Positions 34,198 through 43,894 of a stretch of DNA of 64,000 bases are shown here, one piece after another. The translations under genes and the position numbers were made by a program. Position 1 is the first letter of the stretch; each line of letters starts with the position of its first letter. This DNA is from Mesorhizobium prunaredense (GTDB lineage Bacteria > Pseudomonadota > Alphaproteobacteria > Rhizobiales > Rhizobiaceae): assembly GCF_900156895.1 (NCBI RefSeq), contig NZ_FTPD01000034.1:77994-141993 (forward strand). Direction: 5' to 3'. The notes under the pieces were generated by a model. The model was not told the origin of the DNA. It made no database searches and was given only the letters and a program-made list of their open reading frames with translations.

Positions 34198-35814
34198 ATG
34201 GCCGTCGCCGCCAAGAACATTCCCGCGCCCGACCTCGTTCCCATTCGTCGCGCGCTGCTTTCCGTTTTCGACAAGACCAGGCTGATCGATTTCGCCAGGG
34301 CGCTGGCCGCGGCCGGCGTCGAGCTGGTCTCCACCGGCGGCACGGCAAAGGCGATCGCCGAGGCAGGCATGGCTGTGCGCGACGTCTCCGAACTCACCGG
34401 CTTTCCCGAGATCATGGACGGCCGCGTCAAGACCCTGCATCCGTCCGTGCACGGCGCGTTGCTTGGCGTGCGCGACGATCCCGAACACGCCGCGGCGATG
34501 CGCGATCATGGCATTGAGCCGATCGATCTCGTCGTCTCCAATCTCTACCCTTTCGAGGATGTCCGCCGCTCCGGCGCCGCTTACGCCTCGATCGTCGAGA
34601 ACATCGACATAGGCGGCCCGGCGATGATCCGCGCCGCCGCCAAAAACCACGCCTATGTCGCCATCGTCACCGACCCCGAGGACTATGCCTCGGTGCTCAA
34701 CGCGATTGAGATGAATTTCGGCTCGCTCTCGCTGGATTTCCGCAAGAAGCTGGCGGCCAAGGCCTTCGCCCGCACCGCGACCTATGATGCGGCGATTTCC
34801 GGTTGGTTCGCCGAAGCGCTGGAGATCGAGCATCCCACCTGGCGCGCCTTCGGCGGCAGGCTCGACCAGGTGATGCGCTACGGCGAGAACCCGCACCAAA
34901 GTGCCGGCTTCTACGTCGACGGCGACAAGCGGCCGGGCGTCGCGACGGCGCGCCAGCTTCAGGGCAAGCAGCTTTCCTACAACAACATCAACGACACCGA
35001 CGCCGCCTTCGAACTGGTCGGCGAGTTCGATCCGGCCCGCTCCGCCACCGTCGCCATCATCAAGCACGCCAACCCGTGCGGCGTCGCTGAGGGCGCTTCG
35101 CTGAAGGCGGCCTATGCCAAGGCGCTTGCCTGCGATCCGGTCTCGGCCTTTGGCGGCGTCGTCGCGATGAACCGCACCCTCGAGGCCGAGGCAGCCGAAG
35201 AGATCGTCAAAACCTTCACCGAGGTCATCATCGCGCCGGGCGCCTCGGACGAAGCAATCCGCATCGTCGCCGCCAAGAAGAATCTGCGCTTGCTGGTCAC
35301 CGGCGGCTTGCCCGATCCGCGCGCGGCCGGCTCCACTGTGAAGTCTGTTTCCGGCGGGTTGCTCGTCCAGGGCCGCGACAATGCGGTGGTCGACGACCTC
35401 GACCTGAATGTGGTGACCCGGCGCGCGCCGACGCCAGCCGAAATGGCCGATCTCAAATTCGCTTTCCGCGTCGCAAAGCACGTCAAGTCGAACGCCATCG
35501 TCTATGTCAGAGGCGGTGCCACCGTCGGCATCGGCGCCGGCCAGATGAGCCGGGTCGATTCCTCGCGCATCGCCGCGCGCAAGGCCCTCGACGCGGCCGA
35601 GGCAGCCGGCCTGGCCGAGCCGCTGACCAAGGGGTCTGTTGTCGCGTCCGACGCGTTCTTTCCCTTCGCCGACGGGCTGCTGTCGGCGATCGAAGCCGGT
35701 GCTACCGCCGTCATCCAGCCGGGCGGCTCGATGCGCGACGACGATGTCATCGCCGCCGCCGACGCCCACGGCATCGCCATGGTGTTTACCGGCGTCAGGC
35801 ATTTCAGGCATTGA
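34198..35814 (+). CDS. purH: Bifunctional AICAR transformylase / IMP cyclohydrolase
   Basis: 538 residues from the ATG at 34198 (MAVAAKNIPAPDLVPIRRAL); the 18-residue upstream extension is excluded. The N-terminal MGS-like IMP cyclohydrolase domain (STGGTAKAIAEAG, GFPEIMDGRVKTLHP) and the C-terminal transformylase domain (YNNINDTDAAFEL, KHANPCGVAEG, DAFFPFADG) catalyse the last two steps of purine synthesis. All key segments are present. A terminator hairpin follows at 35821. Confidence 0.97.
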   Translation: MAVAAKNIPAPDLVPIRRALLSVFDKTRLIDFARALAAAGVELVSTGGTAKAIAEAGMAVRDVSELTGFPEIMDGRVKTLHPSVHGALLGVRDDPEHAAAMRDHGIEPIDLVVSNLYPFEDVRRSGAAYASIVENIDIGGPAMIRAAAKNHAYVAIVTDPEDYASVLNAIEMNFGSLSLDFRKKLAAKAFARTATYDAAISGWFAEALEIEHPTWRAFGGRLDQVMRYGENPHQSAGFYVDGDKRPGVATARQLQGKQLSYNNINDTDAAFELVGEFDPARSATVAIIKHANPCGVAEGASLKAAYAKALACDPVSAFGGVVAMNRTLEAEAAEEIVKTFTEVIIAPGASDEAIRIVAAKKNLRLLVTGGLPDPRAAGSTVKSVSGGLLVQGRDNAVVDDLDLNVVTRRAPTPAEMADLKFAFRVAKHVKSNAIVYVRGGATVGIGAGQMSRVDSSRIAARKALDAAEAAGLAEPLTKGSVVASDAFFPFADGLLSAIEAGATAVIQPGGSMRDDDVIAAADAHGIAMVFTGVRHFRH

Positions 35815-35820
35815 GCACTT

Positions 35821-35851
35821 CTTCCCTTCTCCCCTTGTGGGAGAAGGGAAG
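35821..35851. terminator. Hairpin between convergent purH and MFS genes
   Basis: CTTCCCTTCTCCC (35821-35833) pairs perfectly with GGGAGAAGGGAAG (35839-35851) around a 5-nt loop. There is no clear T-run, so it may be an RNA-stability hairpin or a weak bidirectional terminator. Its CTTCTCCCC core is shared with the composite repeats elsewhere in the window. Confidence 0.7.
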
Positions 35852-35859
35852 GCGCGCCT

Positions 35860-37239
35860 CTACTCCGCCGGCCGCTGGTCCGCCGGATACGGTGTGCGGA
35901 CCAGGATCGCCAGGCCGATGCCGAGGAACAGCACTATTACAGCCATGCCTAGCCGATCCGAGCCGCTGACCAAACCGATCGTTGCCACCATGACGGGCGC
36001 CAGAAAACTGGTCGCCCGCCCGGCCAGCGCGTAGATGCCGAAATAGCGGCCCGACTCTGCCGCGGTAACACTACGCGCCATGTAGGAGCGGGACGACGCC
36101 TGCACCGGCCCGAAGGCCAGCCCGATCAAAAGCCCGTAAAGGATGTAGGCCTTCTCCGCTGCCGTGCCGAACAGGCCGCCAGAATCGGCGGTAGAGAGCT
36201 GTATGAGGCCGAGCAGCGTGAAGCCCGGCCCAGTCGACACAATGCCAATCGTGGCGACAATGAGCAATACAAGCGAAATCATCACAATGGCTTTGGAACC
36301 GAGCCGTGTATCCAAATGGGCTGCACCCCAGCAACCGACGATGGCGACGACGTTGAGGATGATGCCGAACAGGCCGCCCTCGGTGATCGACCAGTGGAAC
36401 ATCTTCGCGGCAAAGGGCGCGCCCAGCGCAAGCAGCGCGTTGACGCCGTCCTGATAGATCATGCGGGCGACGAGAAAGCGGAAGATGCCGCTGCGTTTGC
36501 GTATTTCGCCCAGCGTCGACTTCAGTTCCGACAGTCCCTCGCGCACAGCAGGCCTGATTGGAAGGCCTTTGACGGCGTCGGGCGTGAAGAAGAACATCGG
36601 CAGGATGAATAGAAAATACCAGGCCGCCGACAGTGGTCCGGTGGCGCGCGCGTCCTCGCCGAGCTTCGGATCGAGGCCGAAGAGCGGGTCAAGGCCGATG
36701 ATCGTCTTGCCGGTCTCCGGCGAACCCGCCATGAAGGCGACGACGAAGATCAGCGCGATCATGCCCCCGAGATAACCAAGACCCCAGGCCATGTTCGAGA
36801 TGCGGCCGATTTCGCTCTTCGGAACCAGGCGCGGCATCATCGAATCATTGAACACGGTCGAGAATTCCGCCGCCACCGACGCCAGCGAAAACAAAGCCGC
36901 GACTAGGAATAAATTTGAGCCCGGCGCGGCGAACCATAGCAGGCAAAGACTGGTGATCTTGACCGCAGCGAAGAACGCGATCCACGGTTTTCGCGGGCCG
37001 GTCTGGTCGGCGATCGAGCCCAGGATCGGCGACAGCACGGCAATGGCCAGCCCCGCCGCGGCGATTGCATAGCCCCACACAGCCAAGCCCGTTTCTGGAT
37101 CACTCGCCATGCGCGAGACGAAGTAGGGACCGAAGATGAAGGTGGTGATGACGGTGAAGAACGGCTGCGCCGCCCAGTCGAACAGCATCCATCCCCAGAT
37201 GCCGCGTTCCGGCGCTCGCTGCACTGCTACCTCGGCCAT
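35860..37239 (-). CDS. UMF1/Atg22-type MFS transporter
   Basis: 459 residues from the ATG at 37239, preceded by GGGAGGG. The opening IWGWMLFDWAAQPFFTVITTFIFGPYF is the UMF1 (unknown major facilitator) signature, related to fungal vacuole effluxer Atg22. About 12 hydrophobic segments follow. SVAAEFSTVFNDSMMPRLVP in the first half and GPVQASSRSYMARSVTAAESG in the second are family landmarks. The bacterial substrate is unknown. It lies between purH and the glutamate dehydrogenase gene with no clear operon partner. Confidence 0.88.
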   Translation of the reverse strand: MAEVAVQRAPERGIWGWMLFDWAAQPFFTVITTFIFGPYFVSRMASDPETGLAVWGYAIAAAGLAIAVLSPILGSIADQTGPRKPWIAFFAAVKITSLCLLWFAAPGSNLFLVAALFSLASVAAEFSTVFNDSMMPRLVPKSEIGRISNMAWGLGYLGGMIALIFVVAFMAGSPETGKTIIGLDPLFGLDPKLGEDARATGPLSAAWYFLFILPMFFFTPDAVKGLPIRPAVREGLSELKSTLGEIRKRSGIFRFLVARMIYQDGVNALLALGAPFAAKMFHWSITEGGLFGIILNVVAIVGCWGAAHLDTRLGSKAIVMISLVLLIVATIGIVSTGPGFTLLGLIQLSTADSGGLFGTAAEKAYILYGLLIGLAFGPVQASSRSYMARSVTAAESGRYFGIYALAGRATSFLAPVMVATIGLVSGSDRLGMAVIVLFLGIGLAILVRTPYPADQRPAE

Positions 37240-37331
37240 ATGCCCTCCCACGAACGGCGCCGCCAAGTAAGTCACCGTTTCGCTCTATAGCGCAGTTCCT
37301 GCCGGCAATCCCAAGCGATGTGGGAGACTCC

Positions 37332-40300
37332 TCACAGCGCTGTCAGGTCGCTGATCAGCCCCGATGCCACCGACAGCCGCGACACGGTGATGTCGCCGCC
37401 CTCGGTCAGCGCCTGCAGCCGATCGCGGATGCGCCCGACCCTCTCGCTGCCGGCTTCCAGCCACGCCGCCACCGGGTCCGCCGCCTTGGGATGGCTTGTG
37501 AGCGCCGCCACCGCGATGCCGCGCCTGGCCGCGTCAATCGTGTCGGTGGCGCGGGAAAGCGCCAATTGATCGTAGTAGTCGGACGGCGCGATCGAGCGCG
37601 CTGCATCCTCGACGCGCGGAATGCGGAAGGCATCGCTGACCGCGAAAAACGCCTTCGCAGCGACGACAATGTCGGCATTCGCCGTTCGGGCCGTCAGCGC
37701 GATGTCGGGGACGACGCCCACCACATCGGTCAGCGCCAGCTGTTCGGCCAGTCTTTCCGGCGCGCCGTCCTTGGCCAGACCATGCCTCCGCTCCTCGATC
37801 CGCTCGCGCGAGAAGGCCGGCAGCAGCGAAACGAGCTTCGGCTCCAGTGCCTTGCGCGCGTCCTGCAACTCGGCGATCCGTTGGCCGAGCGGTGCGGTGC
37901 TGGTATCGTTTTTGAGATACCAGCCGCTGGTCACATAGATAAGCCGGCTAACAGCCTGATAAAGGTCGAGCTGCACCTGTCCGTCGATCTGGTTGTCGAG
38001 CGCGTCGATCTCGCGATAGAGCGCCGGCAACCCAAAGCCGTCACGCACCACGGCGAAGGCACGGACCACGTCTGCAGCACTTTGGCCGCTCGCTTCCAGC
38101 AGCCTGTTGACGAATGACGGGCCGCCGCGATTGACCAGATCGTTGGCGACGACACGGGCGATAATTTCGCGGCGCAGGCGATGGCCATGGATCTCGGCCG
38201 CGTATTTCTTCGCCATACGGTCCGGAAAATAGCCCATCAGGTCACGGTCGAAATGCGGATCGTCCGGGACGTTGCTGGCGACGATGTCGGAAAACAGCAC
38301 GATCTTGGCATAGGCCAACAGCACGCCGAGCTCGGCCCTGGTCAACGGCTCACCGCGCGCCTCGCGCTCGGCAAGGGCTGCCGGCGACGGCAGAGCTTCG
38401 ACATTGCGGTCGAGCAGGCCGCGCGCCTCGAGCGCTGCCATGAAACGGCTCTGATGGGCGATATCGGCAAGGCCGCGCTTGCGGGCAAGGGACAGCGCCA
38501 GCGTCTGCTCGTAATTGTTGGACAGCACCAGCGCGCTCACGTCGTCGGTCATTTCGGCGAGAAGCTTGTTGCGCGCTGGGCGGGTCAGCGCCCCCTTGCG
38601 CATGGCGGAAGCCAGCGCGATCTTGATGTTGACCTCGACGTCGGAGCAGTTGACTCCGCCCGAATTGTCGATGGCGTCGGAATTGCAGCGCCCGCCATTC
38701 AGCCCGAACTCGATGCGGGCCCGCTGCGTCGCGCCAAGATTGGCGCCCTCGCCGATGACCTTGGCGCGCACTTCGAGCGCAGTCACCCGAATTGCATCGT
38801 TGGCGCGATCGCCGGCGTCCTGGTTGGTTTCCGTCGAAGCCCTGAGATAGGTGCCGATGCCGCCGAACCACAAAAGGTCGACCGGCGCCTTGAGGATGGC
38901 GCTCATGATCTCGACCGGCGAGGCGGTCGTCTTGCCGAGGCCGATCGCCGCGGCCGCGGCCGGCGGCAGGGTGATCGATTTCTGGCTGCGCGAGACGATG
39001 ATGCCGCCTTCGGACAGTTTTGTCTTGTCGTAGTCCTGCCAGCTCGAACGGGCGAGGGCGAACATGCGCCGGCGCTCGGCCATCGAAGCTGCCATGTCGG
39101 GAGCGGGATCGATGAAGATGTCGCGATGGTCGAAAGCGGCGATCAGCCGGGTCTGCTCGGACAAAAGCATGCCGTTGCCGAACACGTCGCCCGACATGTC
39201 GCCGACACCAACGACGGTGAAGGGCATGGTCTGGATGTCGCGGTTCATCTCGCGGAAATGCCGCTTGACCGCTTCCCAGGCGCCCTTGGCAGTGATGCCC
39301 ATCTTCTTGTGGTCGTAGCCGGCCGAGCCGCCGCTGGCGAAGGCGTCGTCGAGCCAGAAGCCATGCTTCTCGCTGATGGCATTGGCGGTGTCGGAGAAGG
39401 TCGCGGTGCCCTTGTCGGCGGCGACGACGAAATAGGGATCGTCCTGGTCGCGCCTGATCACACCGGCTGGCGGAATGACGCCGTCGAGGCCGATATTGTC
39501 GGTGATCGACAACAGGCTGGAGACGTAATTCTTGTAGGCGGACGCGCCGGCTTCGAAGATGGCGTCGCGGCCGGCGCCCATCGGCAACTTCTTCGGATAG
39601 AACCCGCCCTTGGCGCCAACCGGCACGATCACCGCGTTCTTGACCTGCTGCGCCTTGACCAGGCCGAGCACCTCGGTGCGGTAGTCCTGGGCGCGATCCG
39701 ACCAGCGCAGGCCGCCGCGGGCGACCGGGCCGAAGCGCAGATGCACGCCCTCGACTTCGGAGCCGTAGACGAAGATCTCCCGCCACGGCCGCGGCGCCGG
39801 CAGGCCGTCGACCGCTTGCGAGTCGAGCTTGATCGCCAGCGACTGGCCCTTCTCCTTCGTATCGGCAACGAAATGATTGGTGCGTAGCGAGGCTTCGATC
39901 AGGTTGAGGTAGCGACGGATGATGGTGTCGTCATCGATGTTGGGAACCTCTTCCAGCGCATCCCTGATCTTGGCCTTGAGGTGCTTGGCGGCGACCAACC
40001 CTTCCGTCTCCGCCATCGGCCCGAGGCGGGCGACGAACAGCTCATGCAGGCCACGCGCGATCTCCGGATAGCGGTTGAGTGCGGCGGCAATGAAATCCTG
40101 GCTTTGCGGAATCCCGGCCTGCTGCAGATAGCGGCCATAGGCGCGCAGGATGGTGACCTCGCTCGACCACAGGCCGGCGGTCTGGGCAAGGCCGTTATAG
40201 CCGTCATTGTCGATGTCGCCGCGCCAGACGGAAAGGAACGCGTCCTCGAACAGCGCGCCGCGGTCGCCAAGGTCGATCGGCTTGCCGTAGCTGTTTTCGA

Positions 40301-42140
40301 GCTCCATGTCGTGGATGAAGACCATGCCCGGCTGATCACTATTGATCATGCCGGAAGCCTCGTCCCCGACCTCGAAGGTGCGCTCGCTGATCACGCGGAA
40401 ACCGATGTTCTCCAGCACCGGCACCCGTCGCGACAGCGCCACCGGGCTGCCATGGTGATAGATCTTCAGCGCCGCCTGATGCGGTTCCTGGTTGGCATGA
40501 CGGTAGTAGTCGATGGCGATCGGATTGGCCGCGCTGATCCTGGCGATGCGCCCGGCATCGGCCAACGCCTCCGCCGGCGAGAAGCTGTCGCGATAGCTCC
40601 CCGAGAAGCGCGAAGCGATCGCCGTGAGCGCCGCATCGGCGCCGGTCTCGGCCGCGGTTTCGCGCAGAATGTCGTCCCAGGTCCGTACGATGGCGCGGAT
40701 CGCTGCCTCGACCGTCGCCTGGTCGATCTTCGGCGTCTTGCCGCCGGAACGGCCGATGATGAAATGGACTCGCGCCAGTCCGCCTTCCGGAAAGGCGGGG
40801 TAGTAGGCCGACAGCCGGCCTTGGAACACCGTCTTCAGATAGGTGCCGATCTTCTCGCGTACGACGCTGTCGTAGCGGTCGCGCGGCACGAAGACGAGGA
40901 TCGAGACGAAGCGGTCGAACTGATCGGCGCGCACCAGCGCCCTGACGCGCGGCCGCTCGATCAGCCCCAGAATGGCTTCGGCGTGCTTGCGCAGGATCGG
41001 CACCGGAACCTGGAACAGCTCGTCGCGCGGATAGCTCTCCAGCACGTTGATCAATGCCTTGCCGGAGTGATCTTCAGGGTTGAAACCGGATTTGGCGATG
41101 ATGGTTTCGGCTTTCGACCTGAGATAAGGGATCTTCATCACCGAGCGCGTGTAGGCGGTCGAGGTGAACAGGCCGACGATGCGCAGCTCGCCGGCAAGCA
41201 CGCCCTTGGCGGTGTAGGTCTTGACGCCGATGTAATCGAGATAGATGCGGCGATGGACCGACGATTTGGCGTTTGCCTTGGTGACGATCAGCGGTTCCGG
41301 CCCGTGCAGGAAGGCGCGGATTTCCGGCGTCGTCGTCACCGCTTCGGTGCCGCGCCGCAGCACCAGCACGTCGGGATCTGAGAGGATGCCGAGGCCGGGC
41401 TTTTCCGTGCGCTCCAGCGTGCCGCTCTTCTCGCCGCCGGTGTATTTGAACTCGCGCATGCCAAGGAAGGTGAAATTGTCGTCACGCAGCCATTCGAGGA
41501 AGGCGATCGCGTCGGTGACGTGGGCCTTGTCGAGCGGCACCGGGGCGTAGCGGAACTCCGAGATCGCCTGGTCGAGGCGGGCCAGCATCGGCTTCCAATC
41601 GGTGACCGCGGCGCGTACCTGGCCCAATATTTTTTTCAGCCGCTCGGCCAATGCCTCGGCCTGCTCGGCCGAAAGACGGCCTATATGGACGTGGATGATA
41701 CTCAGCCGTTCATGGCTGTGATCGCCCTTGGCAAAGCCGCCATCGCCGAGGATTTCGTCGACGCCGTTCTTGCCGTGCCTGACGACGATGACCGGATGGG
41801 TAACCAGCAGCGGTTCGCCGGCGCTCTCGGTGATCTCGCCGAGGATGGAATCGAACAGGAACGGCATATTGTCGTTGACGACGGTGATCACGGTCATCGG
41901 CCTGCCCTGGCGCACGACACCGGAATCGACGTCTATGGCGACGACGCAATCGCCCTTCTTGTGCCTGGCGACGGCGCGTCCGGCGAGATCGGCGGCGCGT
42001 TCGAGGTCGGCGACGTTATAGGCGGCGACATCTTCGGCCGGCGCTCGGGCCAGCAGGTAGTCGGCAAGCCTGCCGGGCTTTTCGCTGCCCTTGGCCGTGC
42101 TGATCTTTTTCAACTGGCTTGCGGATTTCAGGCTGGCCAT
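37332..42140 (-). CDS. gdh: NAD-specific glutamate dehydrogenase, large (180 kDa) class
   Basis: 1602 residues from the ATG at 42140, preceded by GGGAGG; an upstream ATG at 42161 is also open. The N-terminal third holds ACT-like regulatory domains (DSGVVRQGRPMTVITVVNDNMPF). The catalytic core near residue 800 shows GGLRWSDRAQDYRTEVLGLV and PVGAKGGFYPKKLP with the catalytic lysine. The dinucleotide part follows, with NSGGVNCSDVEVNIK, and a long C-terminal domain. It deaminates glutamate to 2-oxoglutarate and is allosterically controlled in other alphaproteobacteria. The largest gene in the window, complete. Confidence 0.95.
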   Translation of the reverse strand: MASLKSASQLKKISTAKGSEKPGRLADYLLARAPAEDVAAYNVADLERAADLAGRAVARHKKGDCVVAIDVDSGVVRQGRPMTVITVVNDNMPFLFDSILGEITESAGEPLLVTHPVIVVRHGKNGVDEILGDGGFAKGDHSHERLSIIHVHIGRLSAEQAEALAERLKKILGQVRAAVTDWKPMLARLDQAISEFRYAPVPLDKAHVTDAIAFLEWLRDDNFTFLGMREFKYTGGEKSGTLERTEKPGLGILSDPDVLVLRRGTEAVTTTPEIRAFLHGPEPLIVTKANAKSSVHRRIYLDYIGVKTYTAKGVLAGELRIVGLFTSTAYTRSVMKIPYLRSKAETIIAKSGFNPEDHSGKALINVLESYPRDELFQVPVPILRKHAEAILGLIERPRVRALVRADQFDRFVSILVFVPRDRYDSVVREKIGTYLKTVFQGRLSAYYPAFPEGGLARVHFIIGRSGGKTPKIDQATVEAAIRAIVRTWDDILRETAAETGADAALTAIASRFSGSYRDSFSPAEALADAGRIARISAANPIAIDYYRHANQEPHQAALKIYHHGSPVALSRRVPVLENIGFRVISERTFEVGDEASGMINSDQPGMVFIHDMELENSYGKPIDLGDRGALFEDAFLSVWRGDIDNDGYNGLAQTAGLWSSEVTILRAYGRYLQQAGIPQSQDFIAAALNRYPEIARGLHELFVARLGPMAETEGLVAAKHLKAKIRDALEEVPNIDDDTIIRRYLNLIEASLRTNHFVADTKEKGQSLAIKLDSQAVDGLPAPRPWREIFVYGSEVEGVHLRFGPVARGGLRWSDRAQDYRTEVLGLVKAQQVKNAVIVPVGAKGGFYPKKLPMGAGRDAIFEAGASAYKNYVSSLLSITDNIGLDGVIPPAGVIRRDQDDPYFVVAADKGTATFSDTANAISEKHGFWLDDAFASGGSAGYDHKKMGITAKGAWEAVKRHFREMNRDIQTMPFTVVGVGDMSGDVFGNGMLLSEQTRLIAAFDHRDIFIDPAPDMAASMAERRRMFALARSSWQDYDKTKLSEGGIIVSRSQKSITLPPAAAAAIGLGKTTASPVEIMSAILKAPVDLLWFGGIGTYLRASTETNQDAGDRANDAIRVTALEVRAKVIGEGANLGATQRARIEFGLNGGRCNSDAIDNSGGVNCSDVEVNIKIALASAMRKGALTRPARNKLLAEMTDDVSALVLSNNYEQTLALSLARKRGLADIAHQSRFMAALEARGLLDRNVEALPSPAALAEREARGEPLTRAELGVLLAYAKIVLFSDIVASNVPDDPHFDRDLMGYFPDRMAKKYAAEIHGHRLRREIIARVVANDLVNRGGPSFVNRLLEASGQSAADVVRAFAVVRDGFGLPALYREIDALDNQIDGQVQLDLYQAVSRLIYVTSGWYLKNDTSTAPLGQRIAELQDARKALEPKLVSLLPAFSRERIEERRHGLAKDGAPERLAEQLALTDVVGVVPDIALTARTANADIVVAAKAFFAVSDAFRIPRVEDAARSIAPSDYYDQLALSRATDTIDAARRGIAVAALTSHPKAADPVAAWLEAGSERVGRIRDRLQALTEGGDITVSRLSVASGLISDLTAL

Positions 42141-42275
42141 GTCGCTAATCCCTCCCGTCATATGTTTTGCGACTATGGTAGCAGATGACCGATATTTGGC
42201 GACAAAGGTTTGACCGCTTGCGACGAAATGTCGGGATTCGCCGGTGGGTCACCGAAAATGAGGAGAAAATCCGCC

Positions 42276-42401
42276 ATGAAAGACAAAATCATCGCACTTG
42301 ACCTCGCAGCCGCGGAACTGAGCGAAGCGACGAAAGCCTATTTCGCCAAATGCGAGCAGAAGCTCGGTCTCGTTCCCAACGTGCTTTTGGCCTGCGCTTA
42401 G
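42276..42401 (+). pseudogene. Truncated peroxidase-related (AhpD/carboxymuconolactone-like) gene
   Basis: An AGGAGAAAA ribosome site and the ATG at 42276 begin MKDKIIALDLAAAELSEATK, then AYFAKCEQKLGLVPNVLLAC, A and a stop. This is the N-terminal quarter of the AhpD-like peroxidase-related enzymes, which normally continue to about 190 residues with the CxxC-containing core. The rest is absent; the sequence after 42401 is unrelated. It reads as a gene cut off by deletion. The family call rests on remembered sequence. Confidence 0.7.
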
Positions 42402-42521
42402 CCAACCGGACCTCACATTAGTGATTCGCATTCTCGTTGCGTCTTTGCCGGTTTGGTCCGATGATTACCGCTGCGGCGTGACCGCATGTCGGTTCGACGC
42501 CGCTGATCAACGGAGGAGAAC

Positions 42522-42845
42522 ATGGCGAAATTTCTCTATGTCTATCACGGCTCCGGCAAGATGCCGACCGACGCGGCCGAACGGCAAGCAGCGATGGATG
42601 CCTGGAGCGGCTGGTACGGCAAGCTTGGCTCGGCCGTGGTCGACGGTGGCAATCCGGTCGGCATGTCGAAGACCGTACTGCCCGGCGGCAAGGTCGAGAA
42701 CAATGGCGGCAGCAATCCGACCGCCGGTTACACAATCATCGAAGCGAACGACATCGACGATGCCGTCGAAAAGGCAAAGGATTGTCCCATCCTGACGGAC
42801 CCGGGTTTCAGCGTCGAGATCGCGCCGATCATCGAAATGGGCTGA
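42522..42845 (+). CDS. YCII-family (DGPF-type) protein
   Basis: 107 residues with GGAGGAGAAC before the ATG. MAKFLYVYHGSGKMPTDAAER and the following MDAWSGWYGKLGSAVVDGGNP belong to the YCII/DGPF ferredoxin-like family. GYTIIEANDIDDAVEKAKDCP forms the second half. Relatives serve as stand-alone proteins of unknown role, or act with ECF sigma factors in rhizobia; no such sigma factor is nearby. Cytoplasmic. Confidence 0.85.
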   Translation: MAKFLYVYHGSGKMPTDAAERQAAMDAWSGWYGKLGSAVVDGGNPVGMSKTVLPGGKVENNGGSNPTAGYTIIEANDIDDAVEKAKDCPILTDPGFSVEIAPIIEMG

Positions 42846-42854
42846 CGCACCGGC

Positions 42855-43469
42855 TCAGGATCGAGCCGCTATCGCCGCCGCGGCGCCGGCCATGGTGCCG
42901 GCGCTGACGCGGTTGGCGATCTTCATCGCCCGCCTGCTCTTCAAGAGTTTTCGCGCCTGCGCTGCCGCCAGCACCCAGGCCAGATCGATGGCGACCAGAA
43001 CCACGACCATGGTCAGCGTCAGCTCGATCCAGCCGACCACCGTCACCGAGGCGAGATCGATGATGGTCGGCAGCAGCGCCAGGTAGAACATCATGATCTT
43101 GGGATTGCCGAGCGTCACCGCCATGCCGGCAAAGAACAATTTGACGGCCGATTCCTCGCGCGGCATCTCGCCCTCGCGCGCCTCGACCGGGGCCGTCCAC
43201 ATCTTCCAGGCGAGGTAGGCGAGATAGGCGACGCCGACCCATTTCAGCACGACGAAGGCGAGATGGAAGGTCTGCGCCACCACCGCCAGCCCGAACACCG
43301 CCAGCGACAGCCAGATGCCTTCGCCGATCCACATGGCGAGCAGGAATGGAAACACGTCGCGAAAGCCCTTTGCGATAACCCGCGCCACCAGGGCGGCAAT
43401 CGAGGGGCCGGGCGAGCCCGCGGCGACGAAAAGGGCGGCGGCGAAGATGAGGAGAGAGGTGAGGTGCAT
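42855..43469 (-). CDS. LysE/RhtB-family amino-acid exporter
   Basis: 204 residues from the ATG at 43469, preceded by GAGAGAGGTGAG. About six hydrophobic segments: residues 1-21, 37-60, 64-85, then, after the MPREESAVKLF loop, 113-133, 145-170 and 190-204. GSPGPSIAALVARVIAKG and FFAGMAVTLGNPKIMMFYLALLP are the family landmarks. It should export amino acids or homoserine-lactone-like compounds. It is convergent with the YCII gene and its leader region contains a repeat. Confidence 0.9.
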   Translation of the reverse strand: MHLTSLLIFAAALFVAAGSPGPSIAALVARVIAKGFRDVFPFLLAMWIGEGIWLSLAVFGLAVVAQTFHLAFVVLKWVGVAYLAYLAWKMWTAPVEAREGEMPREESAVKLFFAGMAVTLGNPKIMMFYLALLPTIIDLASVTVVGWIELTLTMVVVLVAIDLAWVLAAAQARKLLKSRRAMKIANRVSAGTMAGAAAAIAARS

Positions 43470-43570
43470 GTGAGTGCCTTCGAGCGTCAGAAAGCTAAGG
43501 ATATCCGATCGGCGGCGATTTGGCACCCCTGCAGCTTGCTGAGAACTTTGCCCTCTGAAGAGGCGCCGGC

Positions 43571-43738
43571 GCTGCCCCTCATCTGGCTGCCGCCATCTTC
43601 TCCCCGTGAACGGGGAGAAGGGCGCCGTCATCGACGGTTCCGCCAGTTACCAGCGTTGCAAAAAATGAACGCCGGGTGCGGTCAGCGGTCTTCTCCCCGT
43701 TCACGGGGAGAGGTGCCGGCAGGCGGATGAGGGGCAGC
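43571..43738. repeat. Composite 168-bp repeat, copy A
   Basis: Terminal 13-bp inverted repeats GCTGCCCCTCATC (43571-43583) and GATGAGGGGCAGC (43726-43738) enclose two hairpins of the CTTCTCCCCGT / ACGGGGAGAAG type (43597-43620 and 43690-43712). The core CCAGTTACCAGCGTTGC lies in the centre. Copies B and C at 46270 and 51454 share this plan. It lies in the 425-bp gene-free stretch between lysE (minus) and typA (minus). The rest of that stretch (43739-43894) is featureless. Confidence 0.85.
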
Positions 43739-43894
43739 GCCGACCTCCATGGGATCAGGCCAAGCCCGCCTACGTCGGAAATATGCGTCGCGAGAGCATA
43801 GATCCCTTGCGCACTAACCATCGAGACGCAAACTTCAGCCTCGGGTCGATTACCGTATGCGACAGCCGTGAGGAGTTTGCCGCCGACATCCCGC

